A stretch of 64,000 nt of DNA from Devosia rhizoryzae. Its GTDB lineage: Bacteria > Pseudomonadota > Alphaproteobacteria > Rhizobiales > Devosiaceae. The notes below the pieces were generated by a model, which saw nothing but the letters and a program-made list of their open reading frames with translations, was not told where the DNA came from and searched no databases. The stretch spans positions 2,666,001 through 2,730,000 of the forward strand of contig NZ_CP068046.1 in the NCBI RefSeq assembly GCF_016698665.1, written 5' to 3'. This document shows positions 8,375 to 17,940 of the stretch, piece by piece. How positions within the stretch are numbered: the first letter of the stretch is position 1; every line of letters starts with the position of its first letter. The position numbers and the translations under genes are program-made.

Positions 8375-9226
8375 ATGAGCGACCAGATCAATCCGCCCCA
8401 GGTGCAGGATCACCAGCCCGGCCGCGAAACCGAAATGCACCCCAAGCCGCAATATATGCCGCGCTACCCCGGCAGCGGCCGGCTCAAGGACAAAGTGGCG
8501 ATCGTGACCGGTGGCGATAGCGGCATCGGGCGCGCCGTGGCCGTGCTGTTCGCGCGCGAAGGCGCCGAGGTGGCGCTGGTTTATCTCGAGGAAACCGAGG
8601 ACGCCGCCATTACCGCGGACGCCATCAAGGCCGAGGGCAAGCAGGCGCTGCTCCTGCGCGGCGATGTCGGTGACAAGACTTTTTGCGACAATGTGGTGGG
8701 TCAGGTGATCGAGCAGTTCGGCAAGCTCGATGTGCTCGTCAACAATGCCGCCGAGCAGCACCCGAAAAAGGACGTCGAGGAAATCACGCCGCAACAGCTG
8801 CGCGAAACCTTCGAAACCAACCTTTTCGGCTACTTCTATATGGCTCAGGCCGCCCTGCCCTACCTTGGGGAAGGCTCGGCCATCGTCAACACGACCTCGG
8901 TCACCGCCTATCGCGGCTCGCCGGAACTGGTCGACTATGCTTCGACCAAGGGGGCCATCGTCGCCTTTACCCGTTCGCTTTCCGGCCAGCTCGCCGAAAA
9001 AGGCATCCGCGTCAATGCCGTCGCCCCTGGCCCGATCTGGACGCCGCTCATCCCGGCAACCTTTGATGCCGAAAAGGTCGCCGAGTTCGGTGCCTCACAG
9101 CCGCTGAAGCGGCCGGGGCAACCCAATGAGGTTGCGCCAAGCTACCTGTTCCTTGCGTGTGAAGATGCGAGCTACATCACGGGACAGGTGCTGCACCCGA
9201 ATGGGGGCGAGATCATCAACGGGTAG
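8375..9226 (+). CDS. SDR-family oxidoreductase (YghA/YdaD-like)
   Basis: A 283-residue short-chain dehydrogenase with a long N-terminal extension before the Rossmann fold, typical of YghA / general stress protein 39 homologues. Cofactor motif is TGGDSGIGRAV, the NAG motif is NNAAEQ, and the active site is TTSVTAYRGS with YASTK, giving Ser-Tyr-Lys. An upstream open frame (from 8039) overlaps the glycosylase gene and is not real; ATG 8375 begins the recognisable family N-terminus (MSDQINPPQVQDHQPG). The 205-base upstream gap holds a possible stress promoter. Substrate unknown. Confidence 0.9.
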   Translation: MSDQINPPQVQDHQPGRETEMHPKPQYMPRYPGSGRLKDKVAIVTGGDSGIGRAVAVLFAREGAEVALVYLEETEDAAITADAIKAEGKQALLLRGDVGDKTFCDNVVGQVIEQFGKLDVLVNNAAEQHPKKDVEEITPQQLRETFETNLFGYFYMAQAALPYLGEGSAIVNTTSVTAYRGSPELVDYASTKGAIVAFTRSLSGQLAEKGIRVNAVAPGPIWTPLIPATFDAEKVAEFGASQPLKRPGQPNEVAPSYLFLACEDASYITGQVLHPNGGEIING

Positions 9227-9231
9227 GCGCT

Positions 9232-9349
9232 AAGCACCCCCACCTAGCCTCCCCCTTCAGAAGGGGGAGGGACCTATCGAGTTTGCGACGTCAGCTCGGC
9301 AAACGCCGTGGCGCTCCTCCCCCTCCTGCAGGGGGAGGTTGGGTGGGGG
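9232..9349. repeat. Intergenic palindrome, 'CCTCCCCC-GGGGGAGG' family
   Basis: Contains CCTCCCCCTTCAGAAGGGGGAGG (about 9248-9270) and CTCCCCCTCCTGCAGGGGGAGG (about 9317-9338), bounded by CACCCCCACCTAG and TGGGTGGGGGT. It separates convergent genes and resembles the elements at 1905 and 63957. Confidence 0.75.
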
Positions 9350-11362
9350 TTACTCCGCGGCCCAGTGGCCGTACATGATCGGCATCAGGCCCACGAGCGC
9401 TTTGAACCGCTCCCAGCTCTTGCGCTCGGGCACCGTCCAGCCGGCTTCGGCGATGGCCGACAGCCTCGGGAACACCAACCGGTCGAAGATGGCACGGTCG
9501 GTCATCGATTCCGACCAGATGCAGCTCTGGATCCCGAGAAGGTGCTTTAGTCCTTCTTCCGAAAACCCGTCGCGGGCTTCGAACTCATAGGTTTCCTGCG
9601 GGCCGGACCAACCGGCCCAGCCGGCGCCCGGCTCGGCCCAGCTCACGCCATTGGCCATGTCGAGATAGTAGCGCTGGCCGGGCGAGACGACGATGTCGAA
9701 GCCACGTTCGGCGAGGGCGGCATTGATCTCCACATTGCGCCAGCCGATGACATAGGAATTGCTTTTGTCCACGGCATCGCCGTGGGCGGCTTCTTCCCAG
9801 CCGCCGGTCACGGCGCCCTTCGAGGCAATATACTTGTGCACGCGGCGGATGAACTCGGCTTGGATCAGAGCCGTGGGCGAGCCTTCGATCTCGTCGGCGC
9901 CATGGTGGTTGCCGAGCTGGTTGAACTGCGCTTCGTGCTTCTTGCGCAGCTCTGGCCCGCCCATGCGCTCGATCATGTCGAGCGCCAGCGGCGAGCCGGA
10001 CCAGGCGGCCAGCGGCACTTCGTCGGCGCCGAGATGGAAGACACCGGCTGGGAAGAGGTCGAGCACTTCATCGACGACCGTGTTGACGAAGTCGTAGACC
10101 GGCTCGTGGGCGGGGTTGAGGCTGTTGTTGGGGAAACCCTGGACCGACTGGTATTCGCCCTTCTCGGCCGGATCGCGCAGATGCGGCAGCGCCTGCAGGG
10201 CCGCATAGAAGTGTCCCGGCATGTCGATTTCGGGAATGATGGTGATGCCCAGGCTTTCGCCTAAGCCCACGATCTCGCGCACCGTCTTCTTGCTGTAGAA
10301 ACCACCCGCCGCCTGGGGCCCTGAGCCCAAGAGCGGCGGCAGAGCCTTACCATGGCCACGCCAAGCGGCGATCTCGGTCAGCTGCGGATAGGCATCGATC
10401 TCGAGGCGCCAGGCCTCGTCCTCGGTCAGGTGCCAGTGGAACTTGTTCATCTTGTTCCAGGCCATGATGCGAAGGAGGCGACTGACCTCAGCGCCGGTAT
10501 AGAACTGACGCGCCACGTCGAGATGCGAACCGCGGAACTTGAAGCCAGGCTCGTCGCTGATCGTGCCGCCCGTCGGGAAGGTGAACGTGCCCGGATATTG
10601 TCGCGCGCCGCGCAGCATGTGGCCCAGGGTCACGAGACCATAAAAGAGGCCGGAATAGCCGGTCGCCGAAACGGTCGCGCTATTCTCGGCGAAGCTGAGC
10701 TCGTAGGCTTCCTCGCCAAGCCCGGCTTTTTCCACAAGATGAACCGGCATGCCTGCTTCCGAGGCCGGGCGCACGATGGCTTCGACCGGGAAAAGCTCGG
10801 CGGTGAGATCGGCAAAAGCCTGCCCGGCGCGCGTCGCCAGCGGCCCCTTGGCGTGAAGCTCGAAACCGACCGGCGCGACGCGGCTGCCGGTGGTTGCGAC
10901 ATGCCGGGGCCAGGGAATGATCGAATGGGCCACCGGCGCCTTGGCCGGAACCGGGAATTTGGCTGCGCCCTTCAGAAGCGGCGAGTTGTGGCCCTTGCCC
11001 TGCGTCGGCGTGGTCTGGATCGAAACGACGCTGCCGTCTTCGAGCACGACATAAGCGGCATTGGCGCCATCGCTCCAATGGCGCAGGCCATAAGACAGGC
11101 CGCGCGCCGTCGCCGTCCAGGTTTCGCCCGGCTGCAGCACGAAACCGTCGGGCGGCGCAATCATGGTGTGGTTGGAAAGGCGCTTGAGCAGTTTGCCGTT
11201 TTCGAGCGTTGCCGTCGGATCGATGCGGGCGGGACCCGAGAAGCCGAGCTGGAAATTGGCAACCGGCGTGTCGCCGGTATTGGTCAGATCAAGGCCATAG
11301 CCGAGCGGCTCGGTGTCGGTTGCGGGGGACCAGGTGGTGACGAGAGAGAAAGACGATGTCAT
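9350..11362 (-). CDS. Beta-N-acetylhexosaminidase, glycoside hydrolase family 20
   Basis: A 670-residue GH20 enzyme removing terminal GlcNAc/GalNAc. After an N-terminal beta-rich region and the GH20b domain comes the catalytic barrel beginning FKFRGSHLDVARQFY, with KMNKFHWHLTEDEAWRLEI, the catalytic Asp-Glu pair in FHLGADEVPLA, and the C-terminal GIQSCIWSESMTDR and PRLSAIAEAGW. No signal peptide is visible, so it probably acts in the cytoplasm on imported chitobiose-like oligosaccharides. ATG 11362 is chosen because the longer frame to 11422 runs into a dispersed palindrome. It is the last gene of the amino-sugar cluster. Confidence 0.93.
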   Translation of the reverse strand: MTSSFSLVTTWSPATDTEPLGYGLDLTNTGDTPVANFQLGFSGPARIDPTATLENGKLLKRLSNHTMIAPPDGFVLQPGETWTATARGLSYGLRHWSDGANAAYVVLEDGSVVSIQTTPTQGKGHNSPLLKGAAKFPVPAKAPVAHSIIPWPRHVATTGSRVAPVGFELHAKGPLATRAGQAFADLTAELFPVEAIVRPASEAGMPVHLVEKAGLGEEAYELSFAENSATVSATGYSGLFYGLVTLGHMLRGARQYPGTFTFPTGGTISDEPGFKFRGSHLDVARQFYTGAEVSRLLRIMAWNKMNKFHWHLTEDEAWRLEIDAYPQLTEIAAWRGHGKALPPLLGSGPQAAGGFYSKKTVREIVGLGESLGITIIPEIDMPGHFYAALQALPHLRDPAEKGEYQSVQGFPNNSLNPAHEPVYDFVNTVVDEVLDLFPAGVFHLGADEVPLAAWSGSPLALDMIERMGGPELRKKHEAQFNQLGNHHGADEIEGSPTALIQAEFIRRVHKYIASKGAVTGGWEEAAHGDAVDKSNSYVIGWRNVEINAALAERGFDIVVSPGQRYYLDMANGVSWAEPGAGWAGWSGPQETYEFEARDGFSEEGLKHLLGIQSCIWSESMTDRAIFDRLVFPRLSAIAEAGWTVPERKSWERFKALVGLMPIMYGHWAAE

Positions 11363-11393
11363 GGGATCACTCGTGGAAAATATGGTGGCACGC

Positions 11394-11510
11394 CCTCGTG
11401 GTTCGAGGCTTTGCAAAAGCAAAGCACCTCACCATGAGGGCTACTGCTGGTGAGATGCTTCAGTAGTCCTCATGGTGAGGTGGGAGCGAAGCGACCCTCG
11501 AACCACGAGG
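11394..11510. repeat. 117-bp nested palindrome between RpiR and hexosaminidase genes
   Basis: Outer arms CCTCGTGGTTCGAGG and CCTCGAACCACGAGG; inner arms CACCTCACCATGAGG and CCTCATGGTGAGGTG. It lies inside an otherwise co-directional operon, so it may act as an mRNA processing or attenuation element between the regulator and the hydrolase. Only one copy of this family is in the window. Confidence 0.85.
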
Positions 11511-11530
11511 ACGTGGCAAGCTAGGTTCAA

Positions 11531-12397
11531 TCAATCCCCCAGCGGCTGGGCGTCGTCGCCGTCGCGATTGACGACGAGCTGGTGCTTGATGCGCCGCATG
11601 CTGGCAATGGCCTGGGGGCCAAGGCGCGTGGCAACGGTCTGGGCAAGGACGTCGACCGTGGCGAGGAAGGCATAGCGGCCGGGGGTCGGCCGCAGGATAT
11701 CGGAATTTTCGTGCCAGTTAACCGGCAGAAGAATGTCGCATTGGCGCGAAACCATCGAGCCGGAGCGCGTCGCGACAATCCGGGTGAGGCCATATTCGCC
11801 GGCCACGGTCAGCGTCTTGGCCAGTTGCGCATTGTTGCCCGAAAGCGAAAAGGCGACGATGACCGTTCCGGCCGGGGCCGCGGCGACGCGCATCAGCTGC
11901 AGCTGATGATCGTCGGTCGAGGCGACCTTGAGGCCGAGCCGGAATAGCCGAGCCTCGACCTCGCCCGCCATCATCGACGAGGCGCCGCCGGAGCCGAAGG
12001 CCAGGACGAAGTTGGATTTGACCACGCTTTCGGCCGCGCGTTCGACGGCCTGGAAATCAAGATTGTCGAAGGTCTCGTAGATGATCGACTGGATGCCGTT
12101 GACTACACCCTGCGCAATTTCCGGCACGCTGGTCGGGCCGGCGGTTGGAGCGAAGTAACGCTGGCCGACAAAGCGGGACTGGGCCAGACGCACCTTGAAA
12201 TCGGCATAGCTGTCGCAGCCGAGCCGCCGGCAGAAACGCGTGACCGTGGGCGGCGACACATCGGCCTGCAAGGCCAGATCGACGATGCTCATCTTGAGCA
12301 CCCTATCGACATCGGCGAGGACGATCTCGGTCAGCGCCCGTTCGGAGCGCGTGAAGGCGTCCTTTTCGGTCTGCAACAGGCCGACTATGTCTGCCAT
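11531..12397 (-). CDS. RpiR/MurR-family transcriptional regulator
   Basis: 288 residues: an N-terminal HTH_6 domain (SIVDLALQADVSPPTVTRFCRRLG is the recognition helix region) and a C-terminal SIS sugar-phosphate-binding domain (VLAFGSGGASSMMAGEVEARL ... IVAFSLSGNNAQLAKTL). Such proteins sense phosphosugars, often GlcNAc-6-P or MurNAc-6-P, and control neighbouring catabolic genes. A GTG seven codons upstream is rejected because GGAGGAGAG lies just before ATG 12397. It likely regulates this operon, perhaps at the inverted repeat at 17953-17971 (inference). Confidence 0.92.
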   Translation of the reverse strand: MADIVGLLQTEKDAFTRSERALTEIVLADVDRVLKMSIVDLALQADVSPPTVTRFCRRLGCDSYADFKVRLAQSRFVGQRYFAPTAGPTSVPEIAQGVVNGIQSIIYETFDNLDFQAVERAAESVVKSNFVLAFGSGGASSMMAGEVEARLFRLGLKVASTDDHQLQLMRVAAAPAGTVIVAFSLSGNNAQLAKTLTVAGEYGLTRIVATRSGSMVSRQCDILLPVNWHENSDILRPTPGRYAFLATVDVLAQTVATRLGPQAIASMRRIKHQLVVNRDGDDAQPLGD

Positions 12398-12421
12398 TGC
12401 CTCTCCTCCGGCCAGCACGCC

Positions 12422-13498
12422 TTAATAGACGGCAAGGCCCTTGCTGTCGAAGAGGTGGGCGGAGGCGATGGGGAAGCTGAGCTCGATCGGCTTGCCGTCG
12501 ACGAGATCGGGATTGCCTTCGAAGAGGCCGGTAAACGCCTCGCCGCCCGGCAGCGTCGCATAGGTGATCGAGTGAATGCCCAGCTGCTCGACGATATTGG
12601 GCGTGATCGTCAGCGTGAACTGACCGGCACCGAGCTTGAGATGCTCGGGACGAATGCCCAGCGTCACATCCTGGCCGGCGACGGAAGTGCTGGTGCGCGG
12701 CAATTCGATGACACCGAGCTGGCCGAGATCGACCACGACGGTGCTGCCGTTGGCTGCGCGCACGCGGCCGTTGATGAAGTTCATCTTGGGCGAGCCGATG
12801 AAGCCAGCGACGAAGATATTGTCGGGGCGATGATAAAGATCGAGCGGCGAGCCGACCTGGGCGATGGTGCCGGCATCGAGCACGACGATCTTGTCGGCCA
12901 TGGTCATGGCCTCCACCTGGTCGTGGGTGACATAGATCATGGTCGAGCCGAGCCGCTTGTGCAGCTCCATGAGCTCAATGCGCATTTCCGAACGGAGCGC
13001 CGCGTCGAGGTTGGAGAGCGGCTCGTCGAAAAGAAAAATCTTGGGCTGGCGGACGATGGCACGGCCGATAGCAACGCGCTGGCGCTGGCCGCCGGACAGC
13101 TGGCCGGGGCGATGCTGGAGACGAGACTCGAGCTGCAACACCTTGGCCGCGGCGCCGACACGCTTGTCGACTTCGGGCTGCGGCAGCTTTTCGACACGCA
13201 GCGGGAAGGCGATGTTTTCGTAGACGCTCATATGAGGGTAGAGCGCGTAGCTCTGGAACACCATGGCAATGCCGCGCTGCACCGGCGGCAGATCGTTGAC
13301 GACCTTGCCGCTGATGGCGATCTCGCCTTCGCTCACATCCTCGAGCCCGGCAATCATGCGCAAAAGCGTCGACTTACCACAGCCGGAGGGTCCGACGAAC
13401 ACGACGAACTCGCCTTCGCTGACCTCGAGGTCGATGCCCTTGATGATGCGCGCATCATTGAAGCTTTTTTCGAGATGCTTGAGGCTGAGCTGCGACAT
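12422..13498 (-). CDS. CUT1 sugar ABC transporter ATPase (UgpC/MsmK type)
   Basis: 358 residues with a complete NBD: Walker A GPSGCGKST, Q-loop MVFQSYALYPHMSV, signature LSGGQRQRVAIGRA, Walker B IFLFDEPLSNLDA and the switch in YVTHDQVEAM, followed by a MOBE/TOBE regulatory domain (LGIRPEHLKLG). It powers the permeases encoded at 14881 and 15816. GGAG precedes the ATG. The RpiR gene begins 24 bases downstream. Confidence 0.95.
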   Translation of the reverse strand: MSQLSLKHLEKSFNDARIIKGIDLEVSEGEFVVFVGPSGCGKSTLLRMIAGLEDVSEGEIAISGKVVNDLPPVQRGIAMVFQSYALYPHMSVYENIAFPLRVEKLPQPEVDKRVGAAAKVLQLESRLQHRPGQLSGGQRQRVAIGRAIVRQPKIFLFDEPLSNLDAALRSEMRIELMELHKRLGSTMIYVTHDQVEAMTMADKIVVLDAGTIAQVGSPLDLYHRPDNIFVAGFIGSPKMNFINGRVRAANGSTVVVDLGQLGVIELPRTSTSVAGQDVTLGIRPEHLKLGAGQFTLTITPNIVEQLGIHSITYATLPGGEAFTGLFEGNPDLVDGKPIELSFPIASAHLFDSKGLAVY

Positions 13499-13566
13499 GG
13501 CAGGCGGTCTCCGAAAAGATTGGGGGTGCCGCCGCCCGAAGGGCGACGGCTAAGTTTGGGAGGACT

Positions 13567-14787
13567 TTACTTATACTGCTCGAGTTCGCCGGCAGCCTTG
13601 GTGAGGGCAGCCTGGGGTTCGGCAGCGCCGGTAACGACGGACTGAACCATTTCGATCATGACGTTCTGGAAGCCGATATAATCGGTGAGGAGCGGCTCGG
13701 GACCACCGAATTCGATGCCGTCGATGAAAGGCTTCCAATAGGCGTTTTCGGCAACGAGCTTGTCGACGCCTTCGGACGGACGGAGCGGGGTGAGGCCACC
13801 TTCGCTCAGTTCATATTCGAGTTGGTTTTCCGGCGAGGTCAGGAACTTGCCGAATTCGATGACCTTGTCTTCCTGGCCCGTGCCCTTGAAGACGGCGAGC
13901 GAGTCGGTGATCAGGAGCGTGCCCGGGCCTTCGGCGGACGGGCCGGTCGGCAGCGGGGCAACGCCCCAGTTGATGCCGGCTTCGGTGCCGCGTCCGGCGC
14001 AGCTGACCGAGCAGTGCATCATGGCAACGCCCCCGTCGAGCCAGATGGCGCGGACTTCGTTCTGCTCGTAAGCGGTCGGACCTTCTTCGGAGTAAGGAAC
14101 GATGTCCTTGAAGGCGGTCAGGGCTGCGAGGTTTTCCGGCGAGTCGAGGACGATGTTGCCATCGGCGTCGATGACCTGGCCGTTGTTGGTGTAGATCCAG
14201 TGCAGGAACCAATGCATGGTGCCGTCAAAGGTCTTGGCGATCATGCCGAAACCGGCAGCGTCGGTGTTTTCGGTGATCTGCTTGGCGAAGGCGATCTCTT
14301 CTTCCCAGGTCTTGGGCGGGGTTTCCGGATCAAGGCCAGCTTCTTCGAAGAGGTCCTTGTTCCAGAACAGGGCCTTGGTCGAGAAGGCGACCGGGATGCC
14401 CCACTGGGTGCCGTCGAAGGTCACGGTTTCCGGCACGTAGTTGTAGTAGGCGGCCTGCTCTTCTTCGGTCATCGGCACCGGAACGATGAGGTCGTTCTGG
14501 GCGAATTGCTTGAGCGTACGCGAACCGACATAGGCGATATCAACCGGCGTGCCGGCAACGGCGAGCGTCGTCACCTTGTCCTGGCACTGGCCCCAGCCGA
14601 CGAGCTCGGGAGCAACCGGGTAGTCCGGGTTGGCGGCGGTCCATTCCTCGAACAGCTTGGTATAGACCGGGGTCACGACGTCGCCGCAAAGGATGATGTT
14701 GATTTCTTCGGCCTGGGCCATGCCTGCCAGCCCGGTGGTGCCGGACAGGGCGACAAGTGACGCCAGGAAGATGCGCTTGGTATTCAT
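13567..14787 (-). CDS. CUT1 sugar ABC transporter substrate-binding protein
   Basis: 406 residues; an N-terminal Sec signal peptide (MNTKRIFLASLVALSG ... AGMAQA, cleavage after AQA near residue 26) and a family-1 solute-binding fold starting EEINIILCGDVVTPVYTKLFEEW. Periplasmic receptor. Three cysteines (CQDK, MMHCSVSCAG) are unusual but could form a disulfide. The preceding GGGAGA is a good ribosome-binding site. Substrate is inferred from the GH20 and RpiR neighbours to be a GlcNAc-containing oligosaccharide. Confidence 0.93.
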   Translation of the reverse strand: MNTKRIFLASLVALSGTTGLAGMAQAEEINIILCGDVVTPVYTKLFEEWTAANPDYPVAPELVGWGQCQDKVTTLAVAGTPVDIAYVGSRTLKQFAQNDLIVPVPMTEEEQAAYYNYVPETVTFDGTQWGIPVAFSTKALFWNKDLFEEAGLDPETPPKTWEEEIAFAKQITENTDAAGFGMIAKTFDGTMHWFLHWIYTNNGQVIDADGNIVLDSPENLAALTAFKDIVPYSEEGPTAYEQNEVRAIWLDGGVAMMHCSVSCAGRGTEAGINWGVAPLPTGPSAEGPGTLLITDSLAVFKGTGQEDKVIEFGKFLTSPENQLEYELSEGGLTPLRPSEGVDKLVAENAYWKPFIDGIEFGGPEPLLTDYIGFQNVMIEMVQSVVTGAAEPQAALTKAAGELEQYK

Positions 14788-14880
14788 GTTGATTTAGTCT
14801 CCCTTGTGATGCGGCTCTTTCGAGACCGCTTTTCCCTCAGCCCTGCCCCCTCGGGCACGGCGTCCGAAACTGGTGTTGCG

Positions 14881-15819
14881 CTACTGTTTGACCGCCCCGG
14901 CGGTGAGGCCGGCCACGAGGTAGCGTTGCAAGAAAACGATGACGACCATCACCGGCAGGATGCCGACGAAACTTGCCGCCATCAGTTCGTTCCACTGCAC
15001 TTCCTGCTTGCCGAAGAAGGCAAAGAGCCCGACCGGCAGCGGCATGAACTCGCTCTTGGAATTGAAGGTCAGCGCGAAGATGAACTGCTGCGCATAGGCG
15101 CCGATAAAGGTCATGATGGCGACGACGACGATGCCGGGCATGGCGAGCGGCAGGATGACGCGGCGCAGCGTGTAAAGACGGCTGGCACCATCCACCCAAG
15201 CGGCTTCGTCGAGCTCGCGCGGAATGCGCAGCATATAGGTGCGCAGGAGCCAGATCGAAGACGGGATCAGAAAGGCCGCGCCCGGCACGATCATGGCGAA
15301 ATAGGTATTGAGGAGGCCGAGGCCCCGCATCAGGCGGAACAACGGGATCAGGAGCACCGCGCCCGAGAACATGTTGACCGCAAGGAACATGCCCAGCAGC
15401 AACCCGGCGCCGGCGAAGTTGAAGCGGGCAAAGGCATAGGCCGCGGGCACCACGACGGCGACGACGATCAGCGTCACGATGGTGGAGATGAAGAACGAGT
15501 TGAAGATGTAGAGGCCCAACAGGGGAACCGAGTTCCACATGTTGAAATAGGCGTCGAAGGAGCCGTTCTTGGGGATGAAGCTATATGGGGTCGAGAACAG
15601 CTGCGCCAAGGGTTTTAGCGATACGAGGAAGCCTTCGATGAACGGCGCCAGCACGAAGAACAGGAACACGGCGATGCCGGCGTAAAGCGCCACCACTTCA
15701 TACCATTGGTAGCGGTCGATCATAGCGCGTGTCGAGCGCGCCTTGACCTTGCGCTGCGGCTTGACCAGCGCGGGGCTATCGACGGCGGCGACTTCGGTGG
15801 TGCGGGCGACGTCACTCAT
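14881..15819 (-). CDS. CUT1 sugar ABC transporter permease (MalG-like)
   Basis: 312 residues with an N-terminal cytoplasmic leader, six predicted membrane segments and the permease EAA loop in ELDEAAWVDGASRLYTLRRVILPLAMPG. It overlaps the upstream permease gene by four bases (ATGA), so translation is coupled. A 93-base gap then leads to the binding-protein gene, an unusual order since the receptor gene more often comes first. Confidence 0.93.
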   Translation of the reverse strand: MSDVARTTEVAAVDSPALVKPQRKVKARSTRAMIDRYQWYEVVALYAGIAVFLFFVLAPFIEGFLVSLKPLAQLFSTPYSFIPKNGSFDAYFNMWNSVPLLGLYIFNSFFISTIVTLIVVAVVVPAAYAFARFNFAGAGLLLGMFLAVNMFSGAVLLIPLFRLMRGLGLLNTYFAMIVPGAAFLIPSSIWLLRTYMLRIPRELDEAAWVDGASRLYTLRRVILPLAMPGIVVVAIMTFIGAYAQQFIFALTFNSKSEFMPLPVGLFAFFGKQEVQWNELMAASFVGILPVMVVIVFLQRYLVAGLTAGAVKQ

Positions 15820-16703
15820 TTAGCTTCTCCCTGGCCGAGGCGGCGCACGGCGCGGAAATAAACGAGGCAGAAGATCGAAACGAAGATGCAGATCACCACG
15901 GCGCGGGCGGCGCCCTCGCCATATTTACGGCTGCCCATGGCGGTCTTGTAGGTATCGATGATCATCGTCGTGGTCTGGCCGGATGGTCCGCCATTGGTCA
16001 GAATGTAGATGATGTCGAAGCTGTTGAAGGTGGCGATGAGCGAAAGGAGGCTCATGGTGATGATGGCCGGCAGCATCAGCGGCAGGGTGATGCGGCGGAA
16101 GCGGTAGAGGCGGCCGGCGCCATCGGTCCAGGCGGCTTCATGCAGGTCCTTGGGGATCGATTGCATGGCGGCGAGGAAATAGATCGTCACCATCGGCACG
16201 CCGATCCAGACGTCGGTAACGATGGTCGCCCAGAAGGCGGTGTGGCCATAGGCGAGCCAGGCGACGGGACCATTGGTGATGCCGAAGTTCTGCAGCAGCC
16301 CGGAAATCATGCCGAAATTGCCGTTATACATCCATGCCCACATGTAGATGCCGATGGCCATGGGCACGATCCAGGGCGGCATGGTGAGGACGCGGAAAAC
16401 GGTCTGGCCGGGAATGGCGGCATTGAGCAGCACGGCGCCGCACATGCCGATGATCATCTTGATGGAGACCGAAAAGAAGGTCCAAACCAGGGTGCGGATG
16501 ATGATTTCGGTGAAATTGCCGGCGCCGAAGATACGCTGGTAGTTGGCCCAGCCGACCCAGTCATAGGTGGGACGGAGCTGGGCATTGGTGAAGCTCAGCA
16601 CCACCGTGTCGAACAGCGGATAGGCAACGATGATGGAAATGTAGATGAGGGCCGGAGCCAGCAGAGCGAAAGCAAAGAGTGTGGCGCTGCGCGTGCTGGT
16701 CAT
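15816..16703 (-). CDS. CUT1 sugar ABC transporter permease (MalF-like)
   Basis: 295 residues, six membrane segments, with the EAA loop DLHEAAWTDGAGRLYRFRRITLPLMLP and the typical YILTNGGPSGQTTTM segment. TAGGAG precedes the ATG. It begins 11 bases after the dehydrogenase gene and overlaps the MalG-like gene, forming one operon. Confidence 0.93.
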   Translation of the reverse strand: MTSTRSATLFAFALLAPALIYISIIVAYPLFDTVVLSFTNAQLRPTYDWVGWANYQRIFGAGNFTEIIIRTLVWTFFSVSIKMIIGMCGAVLLNAAIPGQTVFRVLTMPPWIVPMAIGIYMWAWMYNGNFGMISGLLQNFGITNGPVAWLAYGHTAFWATIVTDVWIGVPMVTIYFLAAMQSIPKDLHEAAWTDGAGRLYRFRRITLPLMLPAIITMSLLSLIATFNSFDIIYILTNGGPSGQTTTMIIDTYKTAMGSRKYGEGAARAVVICIFVSIFCLVYFRAVRRLGQGEAK

Positions 16704-16714
16704 TGGCGTAACTC

Positions 16715-17869
16715 CTAATTGCCTCGGCCGAGCGCAGCGTCGAAGCGCTGCCAGATCGGGGTCATGTCGACGACGCTCTTGCTGTTCATCGCCTCGTCCA
16801 TCGATAGCGCCAGAAGCCCGGCTTCGAGCGCATCCACAACGGACACCGGTAGCGGCACGCCTTCAAGCATGTGCTTGAGGATATCCTCCGCCATCTGCTC
16901 GTCGGCACCGTAATGGACGGAAATTTCTGAGCCGGTATAGGTCTTGTCCGCGAGGCGCTCCGAGGTACGGCTGTCGGTGACCTTGAAATAGTTGCGGACG
17001 AAATCGCCTTCGGCCATGCCCTTGGCGCCGATCACGGCAAAGCGCCGGAAATCGTCGGGCACATTGAGATTGGTGTGGAAGGTCAGAGCCGAGCCGTTCT
17101 CGTACTGCACGATGGCGGTCTGGTAATCGATGATGTCGCCGTCGCTGTCGAAAACCTTTTCGGTGCCTTCCCAGCCGCTGGGCTTGCGGTGATAGACTTC
17201 AAGATCGTTGGCGCCCTGCCCTTGCGGGGCGTTTTCGGGCGTAAAGCTCTTGCGTCCGCCAAAGCTTGCGACAAAGCGCGGACGGCACCCCATGACCCCG
17301 TTGTAAAGGTCGAGGTCGTGGCAGCACTTTTCGAGCATGAAGCTGCCGGAATACTTTCCGTAACGCCGCCAGTCGCGCATGAAGAAGGCGCCGTGGTAGG
17401 GCGGAATGGTTTCCGAGGCCTCGATCGAGGTGACGTCGCCGATCTGCCCCTCGGCCTGCGCCTTGCGCAGGTCGACATAAAGCGGCGCATAGCGCAGCAC
17501 AAGGCCGACCATGACATTGTCGGAGCCGTACTGCGCGATGAGCTCGGCCAGCGCCATGGTATCTTCGACCGAAGTCACAACCGGCTTTTCGGCAAAGATC
17601 TTCATGCCGCGCTCAAGGCCGATGCGCAGGTGTTCAAGGTGAAGGTGATTGGGTGAGCCGACCATCAGGAGGTCGAGCTTACCCTCGTCGATCAGCGCCT
17701 CAAGGTCAGGGTAAGAGTGCCCGACAAAAATGCCGTGTTCCTGCACATAGGAAAGGCCCGCGGGGTTGGGATCGACATAGCCGACGATCTCGAAGTCGCT
17801 CCGAGCGGCGGAGAAAACCCGCGCCAGGTAGCCCAATCGAAAGCCGAGGCCGATAATGCCTACCCGCAT
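16715..17869 (-). CDS. Gfo/Idh/MocA-family NAD(P)-dependent oxidoreductase
   Basis: 384 residues. The N-terminal Rossmann fold starts MRVGIIGLGFRLGYLARVF, followed by VGSPNHLHLEHLRIGLERG and FAEKPVVTSVEDT, which carries the family EKP motif; the C-terminal alpha/beta domain follows. A substrate-site Lys-His pair is suggested by EKCCHDLDLYNG. Acts on a sugar or sugar derivative. First gene of the minus-strand amino-sugar operon, 94 bases downstream of a TTGACA element, so it is probably the most strongly induced cytoplasmic step. Exact reaction unknown. Confidence 0.9.
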   Translation of the reverse strand: MRVGIIGLGFRLGYLARVFSAARSDFEIVGYVDPNPAGLSYVQEHGIFVGHSYPDLEALIDEGKLDLLMVGSPNHLHLEHLRIGLERGMKIFAEKPVVTSVEDTMALAELIAQYGSDNVMVGLVLRYAPLYVDLRKAQAEGQIGDVTSIEASETIPPYHGAFFMRDWRRYGKYSGSFMLEKCCHDLDLYNGVMGCRPRFVASFGGRKSFTPENAPQGQGANDLEVYHRKPSGWEGTEKVFDSDGDIIDYQTAIVQYENGSALTFHTNLNVPDDFRRFAVIGAKGMAEGDFVRNYFKVTDSRTSERLADKTYTGSEISVHYGADEQMAEDILKHMLEGVPLPVSVVDALEAGLLALSMDEAMNSKSVVDMTPIWQRFDAALGRGN

Positions 17870-17940
17870 AGTCCTGTTGTTCCCTGCCTCTTTGCCGCCA
17901 GCCTCTTGTTGGGCCAGTTTCAGCTGTAAACAATTTTCAA

